DNA of 64,000 bases. It comes from Pedobacter kyungheensis (GTDB lineage Bacteria > Bacteroidota > Bacteroidia > Sphingobacteriales > Sphingobacteriaceae). The translations under genes were made by a program, and so were the position numbers. Of this stretch, positions 45,276 through 52,872 are shown piece after piece (the stretch's first letter is position 1; the number at the start of each line of letters is the position of its first letter). The DNA lies in contig NZ_JSYN01000006.1 of the NCBI RefSeq assembly GCF_000812965.1, positions 124,001 through 188,000 on the forward strand, written 5' to 3'. The notes beneath the pieces were generated by a model, which saw only the letters and a list, made by a program, of their open reading frames with translations, made no database searches and was not told the DNA's origin.

Positions 45276-45569
45276 CTAACATACCACATTCCGGCAGGTC
45301 TCCGACAGCTTGTCATTAACGATAATCGTCAGTTCGCTGCTATGAACTTTATTCAGAAAAACAAGTTGTATCTCAGATTTAAAGTCAACAAACATTCCCA
45401 TTTTAGGGAGAAGGGTATGGATGAAGGTTTTGGAAGAGGCCTGTTTGAGGAAGTGGATGTAGATAACATGCTTATTTTTAAAGCAGAAACGATCAAAAAT
45501 ATCCGGCCATTCCAGTATTATTTTGTCTACAAAAGCGATTACCTTTTGCTCTTCGGTGAGATTTTCCAT
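45276..45569 (-). CDS. Hypothetical protein
   Basis: 97 residues, soluble; no family recognised (MENLTEEQKVIAFVDKIIL start, FVDFKSEIQLVFLNK middle). It has an ATG start, and stands divergent from the GAF kinase with a 376-bp gap. Existence is plausible but unsupported by motif. Confidence 0.45.
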   Translation of the reverse strand: MENLTEEQKVIAFVDKIILEWPDIFDRFCFKNKHVIYIHFLKQASSKTFIHTLLPKMGMFVDFKSEIQLVFLNKVHSSELTIIVNDKLSETCRNVVC

Positions 45570-45945
45570 AGCTAAATATTAAAACAGTGAGGTAGTAGGA
45601 GAATAATTGAACAACGATGATAAGAGGGCAAAAAAATATCGTGAACATTCTAATGTAGTCTAATTAAATGGATTGTTCTTATTTAAAATGATTTAGTTTC
45701 CCACAAATGGTAGTAGGCACGGGCCTGTAAGTAAAAAATTAACCTCACCCTTTATTATGTAATCATTAATCCAGTGAAGCTAGTAAATCCTGTCCAAGTC
45801 AAACACTGCCGGCAGATGATACCCCCCGGGGCTAGTTTTCTCAAAGTATTTTAGTGCCTGGTAACATTACTGTTCCAGGACAGACCAGGCACTAATAGTT
45901 AACTGATTTTTTCTAAATTTACACCAAAACCGGCCAGAATATTTA
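45570..45945. other. Noncoding gap
   Basis: About 375 bp between divergent genes; a TAAATTTA segment at about 45,914-45,921 could be part of the kinase promoter. Nothing else recognised. Confidence 0.45.
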
Positions 45946-47127
45946 ATGAGCGATCCAGGAAAACACATTTTGAAGGATATTGAGCGAGTATCTAACATTC
46001 CTTCCGTAAACCATATTCTAGAGCTGGCCTGTGAGACCACGGGAATGGGATTTGCAGCCATCGCCAGGGTTGATGAATTTTCCTGGGTCGCATGTGCTAC
46101 ACTGGATAAAATAGGCTTTGGCCTTCATGCCGGCGGCGAACTGAAACTGGAAACGACGATCTGTAATGAAATCATGCAGCATCGGCAGGTAGTCGTTATT
46201 GATCAAGTTGACCAAGACCCCTTATATAAAGATCATCATACCCCAAAAATATATGGCCTTCAAAGCTATATTTCTGTACCGATCATATTAAAAAACGGAT
46301 CTTTTTTCGGAACATTATGTGCCATTGACCGCGTTCCAGCAAAAGTAAATAATCCCAAAGTGGTTAATACCCTTAAACTGTTTGCTGAACTTATCGGCTT
46401 TCACCTGGATTCTCAGGAGCAGCTTGCTGATAGGGATCGTACCATTGCCAAAGAACGAAGCGAGGCCGAACTCCGGGAGCAATTCATTGCGATGCTAGGC
46501 CATGACCTCAGAAATCCGGTAAGCGCCATCTCAAGCGCAGTTCAACTTCAGTTAAAAGGAAACTTAGATGAGCGGAATCAGCGTCTAGCGCAGATCATCA
46601 GCGATGCGGCTGTTCGTACACGCGGGCTGATCGATAACATTTTAGACTTCGCCAGCGGAAAACTGGGCTCAGGTATTGTACTCAACTACGATAACCATCT
46701 CAGCCTGGAGGAAACTATCGAACAGGTAATCACAGAACTTAAGATGGCATGGCCAGATATAATCATCAACAAAAATATTACCTACACAGACATTCCGGTA
46801 GTAGATAACAAGCGTATAGCGCAGTTAATTTCTAACATACTCTCAAATGCGATCACCCATGGCAGCAAAGGAAAACCAATAGCTATTGATTTCACTCAAC
46901 AAGAAAAAGGTTATCTGATTAAAATCTCGAATGACGGAACCCCGATCCCTAAAAACATCTTGCCGCATTTGTTCAAGCCATTTTCCAGGGGTAAAGTCCA
47001 GCCCGGCCAGCAGGGGCTTGGCCTGGGCCTATATATTGCAAGTGAAATTGCACGGGCACATGGCGGATTCATCAGCGTTTCTTCTATTAATGAGCGGACG
47101 TGTTTTGAGGTTAAATTACCTGGATAA
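45946..47127 (+). CDS. GAF-domain sensor histidine kinase
   Basis: 393 residues: N-terminal GAF (about 20-150, with ACETTGMGFAAIARV and SVPIILKNGSFFGTLCAID), HisKA with phospho-His in MLGHDLRNPVSAISSAVQL (about 185), and HATPase (NILSNAITHGSKGKP, GQQGLGLGLYIASEIARAHGG). No transmembrane helix, so cytoplasmic. The GAF lacks a visible bilin Cys/His motif, so its ligand is unknown. No receiver gene is next to it; the lone receiver at 42.8 kb is the nearest candidate partner. Confidence 0.9.
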   Translation: MSDPGKHILKDIERVSNIPSVNHILELACETTGMGFAAIARVDEFSWVACATLDKIGFGLHAGGELKLETTICNEIMQHRQVVVIDQVDQDPLYKDHHTPKIYGLQSYISVPIILKNGSFFGTLCAIDRVPAKVNNPKVVNTLKLFAELIGFHLDSQEQLADRDRTIAKERSEAELREQFIAMLGHDLRNPVSAISSAVQLQLKGNLDERNQRLAQIISDAAVRTRGLIDNILDFASGKLGSGIVLNYDNHLSLEETIEQVITELKMAWPDIIINKNITYTDIPVVDNKRIAQLISNILSNAITHGSKGKPIAIDFTQQEKGYLIKISNDGTPIPKNILPHLFKPFSRGKVQPGQQGLGLGLYIASEIARAHGGFISVSSINERTCFEVKLPG

Positions 47128-47272
47128 GGCTCATGCCTCTTCCTCAAATTGAGGCACTTTTAGCCAGAACGTTAGATGATGTAAAGAAAAAACCGTATCA
47201 GACCTTTTAACCCAAGCTATACATAAATATGATCGTCAGGCCATATCTATGTGGGTTATGCTTTCATCCCCG

Positions 47273-47722
47273 TTACCCAGGAGATTGGGATCGTATCAAT
47301 ACAGAACCACAGTTAAACGCGTCACTGCGCTCTAATTTCCTGCTGTCGCAGCAGTTCCGGTGTAAACGGATCGCAGACCAAAATTGGGGAAGAACCACTT
47401 TTAATGAACAATGCATTACTGTTACAGCATCTCCGACTTCAGCCTTTAGTGTCACTTCAGGCCCAGCTTTAGCTTTTTACAGATCATCTTTCTCAGTATT
47501 TAATTCATTTTTGATTATATTCAGTCTTTGCAGCGCGTCCTCAAGGAGATTTTGCTGATTATCTATAGGATAATCAATACCCGCTGGGGTCAAACTGGGT
47601 AAGGGAAGGCGGACTGCATTTACCACCACAAGATCAGCGCCAATAATTTCGGCGAACCTGAAAGCATATTCTGCCGCATTGGAAGCTGCAGCAGAGAAAT
47701 CGGCAGATAACATAGCGACCAT
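47273..47722 (-). pseudogene. Universal stress protein (UspA type), broken by in-frame stop
   Basis: The first 81 residues (47,477-47,722) are a UspA N-terminus: SADFSAAASNAAEYAFRFAEIIGADLVVVNAV. A TAA at 47,477-47,479 ends it, but the same frame continues beyond with KAKAGPEVTLKAEVGDAVTVM, typical of the middle of Usp proteins, and runs to 47,273. The C-terminal ATP-binding GxxG(S/T) motif is not recognisable and the tail looks scrambled. So a Usp gene was inactivated by a stop and decay. Its start abuts the DUF6922-like frame on the other strand. Confidence 0.75.
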
Positions 47723-47975
47723 TTTTCCTAAAGAACTTTTCTGGGATGTAAACCCATCTCATCTGGATGTTCAGGAAGATAAGGATTTAATTATCCCAAG
47801 GGCGCTCTATGCCACAACCGAAAGTACATTTACTAGTGATATTATGCGCTTAGAACGCTTATACAAGCGTACAGAAATCGTTAAAGAACTTAAATCTACA
47901 AAAGAACGTATCAGCAATATGGTATGTACTATGGTAGCAAAACGCTATCAGATAAAACACTTTTCTAGGTATTAA
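47679..47975 (+). pseudogene. DUF6922-like antitoxin candidate, start lost
   Basis: Frame reads FPKELFWDVNPSHLDVQEDKDLIIPRALYATT (abbreviated: FPKELFWDVN ... LIIPRALY) and LKSTKERISNMVCTMVAKRYQI, resembling DUF6922 proteins that precede AbiEii-type nucleotidyltransferase toxins in Bacteroidota. The only start in this frame is a TTG, at 47,679, and the first 15 codons overlap the start of the broken UspA on the other strand; a native N-terminus should begin shortly before FPKELFW. So recombination has probably removed the true start. Confidence 0.55.
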
Positions 47976-48733
47976 TATCCGCTGTTTCTACAGAACTGCT
48001 TGAAACCATTATTGAAATTCAAAGTCTTTCAAGCCTAAAAAATGCGTCATTGGGCGGTGGAACAAATCTTGCCATTAGGTATGACCATAGAGAATCTATA
48101 GATATAGACCTTTTCTTTTCTGATATAATTGGTAAATCTGGTTATAAAAAAATAGAGGATGAGACAAAAGCATACTTTGGAGAAAATCTCTCTCGCCTTG
48201 ACTACCCTTGCGACGAAAGTGATCAATATATGTTTCTACGTTTTTGGGTAAAAAAAGGCAAATTCAATATTAAATTAGAGATAATTCAGAACGCTCGTTT
48301 TTTAGACGGTCCACAACTTGTTAATGGAGCGAGACTAGCATCTATAAGAGATATTGGTTTACTCAAATTGATGACTGCCTCAAACCGAGCTAGTAAGGAT
48401 ATTTATGATCTCGATTACCTAACAGAAGATTGCTCGCTTGCGCAACTGATGGCGGATTTAAGGTACAAACAAGAAAATTTTAATGAAGAAGAGCATCGTA
48501 CAATATTTGATTTGGACAATGAGGTAAGTCCAGTGGGAAATCCATTGCGATTACTTCACTTTGAGGTCAAAGCCGCAGAACGAAAAAATCGACCGAATCA
48601 TAGTGATCATCGCATTTTACCACTAGCTGGCAAAAAGAACTGGATGTCAGCTCAGTCGAGCTACAGAAGAAAAGTTCGAAGGCTTTGTAATGACCTAGGC
48701 GTTGACTTTCCTGGCATTACCCCAGTAGCATAA
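47976..48733 (+). CDS. AbiEii/AbiGii-type nucleotidyltransferase toxin, start uncertain
   Basis: Nucleotidyltransferase of the AbiEii/AbiGii group (AbiEii is the toxin of the phage-abortive AbiE system). The core reads ASLGGGTNLAIRYDHRESIDIDLFF: the GG and D-x-D nucleotidyltransferase motif is intact; NGARLASIRDIGLLKLMTASNR and KDIYDLDYL follow as expected. The frame is open from 47,976 but has no ATG, GTG or CTG at a proper N-terminus (LISAVSTELLETI follows a TAG); the only TTG, at 48,050, starts inside the catalytic core. So it is either started unusually or inactivated. It is preceded by a DUF6922-like partner. The last 50 residues extend beyond the usual domain end. Confidence 0.65.
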
Positions 48734-48842
48734 AATTCAATTGACCACTTTAAATTTATCTCTTATATAAAGTCTACCCAACCAGCTTTTTACAGATGCT
48801 TGCCTGGTCTTGATTTGATATTTATTTTGTGCAGATTCCGGC

Positions 48843-48974
48843 TATTTCCGTATCTTTATAGTAAAGAATTTGCATTAAAAAAAATAGAGGTGAGTTTTTG
48901 GTGCCTGAACGCTCAATAAAACTAAAAAATACTGATTTTCAATACATTACAACCAAAGGTTCGACTCCCTTCGG
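48843..48974 (+). repeat. Internal att relic D
   Basis: Same order as relic C: ATTTCCGTA, GAATTTGCATT, GAGGTGAGTTTTTGG (48,887-48,901) and, 73 bp on, GGTTCGACTCCCTTCGG (T-arm-like). The 58 bp around the box match relic C closely. It ends module III; only about 230 bp separate it from the island's outer edge. Confidence 0.7.
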
Positions 48975-49106
48975 TTCCTTCCGAAATAAAATTACCAGAT
49001 TATATGACCAGTAGCAGTAGGTTGTATTATTAACATCACCAATTAAGCATTCCTTTAATTAATTAAAATTTCTATCTTTACATAATAGCATTTGCAGTAA
49101 AAAATC

Positions 49107-49202
49107 AAGGTGAGCAATTCGGTGAGTCAGTTATCGAATATATCTATTAAACCATATTAAAGCAGGATTTCAGCCCCGGGTTCGGGAGCCTCGCTCTCCG
49201 CC
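49107..49202 (+). repeat. attR: right end of island with tRNA-Ser 3' fragment
   Basis: GGTGAGCAATTCGGTGAG (49,109-49,126) as at the left end, then a partial tRNA-Ser 3' end, GGGTTCGggagCCTCGCTCTCCGCC, at 49,178-49,202 (lower case bases differ from the tRNA). Box to TTCG is 73 bp, as in relics B to D. It restores the tRNA end for the flank to the right. Inferred attR. Confidence 0.75.
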
Positions 49203-49215
49203 CAAAGAAACGAAG

Positions 49216-49237
49216 CCCGACGATAGTCGGGTTTTTT
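49216..49237 (+). terminator. Displaced tRNA-Ser terminator
   Basis: Perfect 6-bp hairpin CCCGAC / GTCGGG (49,216-49,231) with a six-base T run. It follows the tRNA 3' fragment just as a tRNA terminator would, and marks where the chromosome resumes. Confidence 0.75.
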
Positions 49238-49442
49238 GTTTTCCGGACTTTTCACCAAGGCGCAGCCTTAAATTAAAAATTGCGCAGCAATATCCATCAC
49301 TACGCAATTTATTAATCAACTAACCTAATGGTTTACCGTTATACGATAGATCACCAATCCTTCGTAGCATGTCGGTATATTTGGTAGTGTTTGGACATCC
49401 CTTTAGACCAATACTTGCCATTTTGTCTCCATTTGAATTGCG

Positions 49443-50981
49443 TTAATTAAGGTGTTCAGCGCGATCCATAGCTTCAGAAAGCAATGATTTTAATTCGTTT
49501 ATCTTTTCCGGATATTTTGCTGCCAAATTATCTTTTTCTCCAATATCTGTCTTTAAGTTGTATAACTGATCTGCATTTTTCCCAAAAGGGGCAATGTATT
49601 TCCAATCGTCTTTTACAATTGCTAAGTTGTTAACTCCCTCCTCAATCATTATTTTCCTGCCGAGCTTTTCATTACCGGTTAAAGCAGCGAAGTGATTCTC
49701 ACTATCACCCGCTTCACCCTTTTTGATTGGAATTTTAAAGTAACTTGCGAATGAAGCCAATAAGTCTACCTGGTTAATTAAAGCATCTGATTTACCTGGT
49801 TTAATTTTTCCAGGCCAGGAAACTATAAAGGGCACTCTGGTTCCGCCTTCATAAACACTGGTCTTACCGCCTCTTAGTGAACCGGCAGGTAAATGTCCGT
49901 TTAGTTTAGCAATGGCTTCGTCAGCATAGCCATCATCCAAAACGGGGCCGTTATCGCTGCTAAAAATTATGATGGTATTTTTAGTCAACCCCAATTGATC
50001 TAATTGTTTTGTAATCTGCCCTACGGCCCAGTCCATTTCGAGTATTACATCGCCTCTGTAACCCATTTGGCTTTTACCTTTAAACATAGTAGCCGGCATT
50101 CGTGGAACATGAATATCATTTAGTGCATAATATAAGAAGAACGGTTTTTTCTGGTTCTTTTCAATATACTCCATGGCCTTAGTTAAAAAGGTCGGTGCAA
50201 GTTCTTCGTCGGTCCAGCGCGCCTTTTTCCCACCTTTCATAAATCCAATACGTCCGATACCGTTCACAATAGTAGAATTATGGCCATGAGAAGCATCGAG
50301 TTTCAAAAGTTCCGGATTTTCTTTTCCGGTGGGTTCATCTCCAACTTTCTTCTGATAACTTACCACAATTGAATCGGTTTTTTCCAATCCGATTACCCGG
50401 TGATTTTCCATAAATACGGTAGGAACCCGATCAGCTGTAGCGGGAAAGATAAAGGAATAGTCAAAACCGATTTCATTTGGCCCCGGACTGATATCACCAT
50501 TCCAATCTTTGGTTATTTTATCTCCTAAACCTAAATGCCACTTCCCGACAATCCCTGTTTGATACCCTGCAGCTTTGAACACTTTGGGTAAACTGATTGT
50601 ACTGGTTGAAAGGATTAAAGCTGCATCGCCAGGCAAAATATTATGTCCTTTTTGACGCCAGGGATATTCACCGCTCATCAGCGCGTATCTGGAAGGTGTG
50701 CATGTTGCAGAGGTGGTATGCCCGTTTGTAAATTTCAATCCCTGCTTTGCAAGTAAATCGACATTAGGTGTATTAATTTTTGTGGCGCCATAACAACTTA
50801 AATCTCCATATCCCAAATCATCGATATAAATTACTATCACATTGGGTTTTTGTTGCGCAAAAGTTGCTCCCGCCAGTATAGTTAAGAACAAGGTAAATAA
50901 TCTGGCAAAAACAGTTGACCACCGCTTATTTGCGAATAGTCGCCTTAAAAGGCATTTGTTTGTTGGCTTAAATTTCGACAT
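49443..50981 (-). CDS. Sulfatase (formylglycine type, S1 family)
   Basis: Secreted sulfatase of 512 residues that would remove sulfate esters from glycans. Signal peptide ending GATFAQQ (about 42), metal site YIDDLGYGDLSCYG (about 53), active-site C-x-P-S-R in TSATCTPSRYALMSGE (Cys about 96, to be converted to formylglycine), and further metal ligands in FSSDNGPVLDDGY near 340. The ATG 50,981 precedes a long basic lead, so the signal peptide start could be later. No maturase is in the window. A terminator lies between it and the second Sus-type gene row, so it is probably its own unit. Confidence 0.92.
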   Translation of the reverse strand: MSKFKPTNKCLLRRLFANKRWSTVFARLFTLFLTILAGATFAQQKPNVIVIYIDDLGYGDLSCYGATKINTPNVDLLAKQGLKFTNGHTTSATCTPSRYALMSGEYPWRQKGHNILPGDAALILSTSTISLPKVFKAAGYQTGIVGKWHLGLGDKITKDWNGDISPGPNEIGFDYSFIFPATADRVPTVFMENHRVIGLEKTDSIVVSYQKKVGDEPTGKENPELLKLDASHGHNSTIVNGIGRIGFMKGGKKARWTDEELAPTFLTKAMEYIEKNQKKPFFLYYALNDIHVPRMPATMFKGKSQMGYRGDVILEMDWAVGQITKQLDQLGLTKNTIIIFSSDNGPVLDDGYADEAIAKLNGHLPAGSLRGGKTSVYEGGTRVPFIVSWPGKIKPGKSDALINQVDLLASFASYFKIPIKKGEAGDSENHFAALTGNEKLGRKIMIEEGVNNLAIVKDDWKYIAPFGKNADQLYNLKTDIGEKDNLAAKYPEKINELKSLLSEAMDRAEHLN

Positions 50982-51085
50982 CTATTTTTTTTGTTTTACT
51001 TAATAATAATCCAGTCCGGCATGCGAACAGAAAAAAACTTATCTGGTTCCTGAACTTAATTCTTATAACTTCGTCTGCAATGTAG

Positions 51086-51114
51086 AAAAAAGGCATTGCC
51101 ACCAGGGCAATACC
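51086..51114 (-). terminator. Terminator of second Sus-type operon
   Basis: Minus strand GGTATTGCC / GGCAATGCC (51,106-51,114 and 51,092-51,100, one wobble pair) followed by six T (51,086-51,091). It ends the SusC-to-DUF4983 row before the sulfatase gene. Confidence 0.75.
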
Positions 51115-51192
51115 TCCAACTAAACTATCAACTAATTATCATAATCCTTTAAATGCTACTCAAATAATCAGGCGGCTTGCCAAATGGTTGTC

Positions 51193-52854
51193 TTATTTTA
51201 GAAAATCTGCCTCAAATTTCGATAGTATCGGATCTCCATCGATATCAAATACCGGGTCAATCTTTGTCCTGGTCCAGTACATCATTATCGCTCCTATGGC
51301 ATTCGGGGTAGTAACCGATGATGGGCCGGTACCGATTGCCGGATAGCTTGGGGGAGCGTTTTTGTCCAGCGATACCCATGCATATGCTCCCGTAACTGCC
51401 ATATTATATCCGTTTGGCGCATAATTGATAAGCGTGCGGCCCGCATTCTCGTTCATAGGCCAAAACCCTGTCAGATTACCATAATTTGGATGCTTGGTAA
51501 TATCCTGTATCTTATAATTGGCAGCAACTACCTCCCTATCCAGGGCTACATTGAAGTATTGCAGGTTGGCAGCAACAAAATTCGTATTAACCGTTTGTCT
51601 GTTGCCCACAGATAGCATCTCCGTATTCGTCAGATTCAAATTCGTTAAGTCCTTTTCGCTTTTATAAACCCCATCTACATAAGCCGTCATAATCCTGCTT
51701 GTTGGGCTGATGTATTTTACTGTCATGGTTAAAGTATGCCAGTTTAAATCTCCAAAAGCAGCCCCAACAGACAACTGAACCCTTGAAGTCTGCCCATAAT
51801 TTATGCTCCACGATCCTCCGGCCTGTTCCCACATCCAACCGGTGATCTTTTCGCTGGCGAAAGGTGTACCTTTACTTAAGAAACCCGGCCAGTATCCTCC
51901 AACATCATTAAATTTGACGTCCATTTGTACTGTAAAGCTTTTGTTCGATCCCGGATCATAAAGACTATTGGTATTGGGCGCAGATGCCAGTGCATTCAGC
52001 GTTTTTAAATTAAAACCTGTGTAGGCTCTTTTTACCAATGTTTCTTCTTTTAACGAAGGATTTGATAACATGATAAAGCCAGGTTTAGCATCATTATCAG
52101 CGCCTCCGTGGTTAGTGGTTATGATAATTAACCATTCTTCTTGATTGTATGTTTTACGGGCTTTAATTGACTTGATGATTTCATCAACATAGTTATCTGC
52201 CTTTAAAACCGCATTTTTATATCCTGCATTAGCAGCCAGGTATCCGCCATTGGCCCCTGCCGCAGCTACCTCCCTAAAATTGACCACAGCAGCATTAATG
52301 CCAACATACTTATTTAGTAAACTTATGGTCGAGTCTTTAGCGGCTTCATCTGTGGCTACCAGCGGGCGGTAATCGGCAACCTTTATGTAATTGCGCAGGT
52401 TACTCCATGGCGAAATAAAAGCCGTTTTTGATCCTGTCGCACTCATGATATAATCCAGTACATTTCTTCTTATCGGAACTGCATCATGCTCGCCTGCATT
52501 GGGATCGGTAGTCGGCTGGAAGTCGTCTGTCGAAACCAGGTGCTTTTCGTATGAAACCCCGGTCAGCATCGATACCCAGGATGTTACATCATTGGTAACC
52601 GGTTCTTTAAGGGGGGTGTAAGAATATTTGCTGTTCTTTTGCAATGCCGTAATTGCGGGTGGTGCGATTGTTTGCAACTCCGTACCTGTCAAACCATCGA
52701 TACTAATTACGAGTACTTTTCTGGATGGAATAACTGTATTATCGAGCTCCTCGTTAAATGAGGGTGGATTGGGGTATTTTTTACATCCCGCAAAAGCCAG
52801 CAGGCAAAATGACAATACCAGTAATAATTGTTTTTTATGGATGAAATGAATCAT
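51193..52854 (-). CDS. Alkaline-phosphatase-fold + LamG lipoprotein (DUF4983 type)
   Basis: 553-residue surface lipoprotein: lipobox LLAFAGC (about 23), a region with alkaline-phosphatase-superfamily fold motifs (VLVISIDGL near 50, VTSWVSMLTGV near 90, IIITTNHGGADN near 248), a LamG/concanavalin domain (SFTVQMDVKFNDVGGYWPGF, about 310-470) and a C-terminal DUF4983-like end (GFWPMNENAGRTL). The AP motif normally reads SDHGG; here Asp is Asn, so catalysis is doubtful and glycan binding is likelier. It is a distant paralogue of the protein at 54.9-56.6 kb. Cotranscribed with the M60 gene. Confidence 0.75.
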   Translation of the reverse strand: MIHFIHKKQLLLVLSFCLLAFAGCKKYPNPPSFNEELDNTVIPSRKVLVISIDGLTGTELQTIAPPAITALQKNSKYSYTPLKEPVTNDVTSWVSMLTGVSYEKHLVSTDDFQPTTDPNAGEHDAVPIRRNVLDYIMSATGSKTAFISPWSNLRNYIKVADYRPLVATDEAAKDSTISLLNKYVGINAAVVNFREVAAAGANGGYLAANAGYKNAVLKADNYVDEIIKSIKARKTYNQEEWLIIITTNHGGADNDAKPGFIMLSNPSLKEETLVKRAYTGFNLKTLNALASAPNTNSLYDPGSNKSFTVQMDVKFNDVGGYWPGFLSKGTPFASEKITGWMWEQAGGSWSINYGQTSRVQLSVGAAFGDLNWHTLTMTVKYISPTSRIMTAYVDGVYKSEKDLTNLNLTNTEMLSVGNRQTVNTNFVAANLQYFNVALDREVVAANYKIQDITKHPNYGNLTGFWPMNENAGRTLINYAPNGYNMAVTGAYAWVSLDKNAPPSYPAIGTGPSSVTTPNAIGAIMMYWTRTKIDPVFDIDGDPILSKFEADFLK

Positions 52855-52872
52855 ATTAAAATATTTAAGCGC

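Larger units (their letters stand above)
48734..49442. other. Island right end, noncoding
   Basis: About 710 bp without genes. It carries att relic D, the terminal attR copy E, the displaced tRNA terminator and the end of the sulfatase unit. The last part is backbone. Confidence 0.7.
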
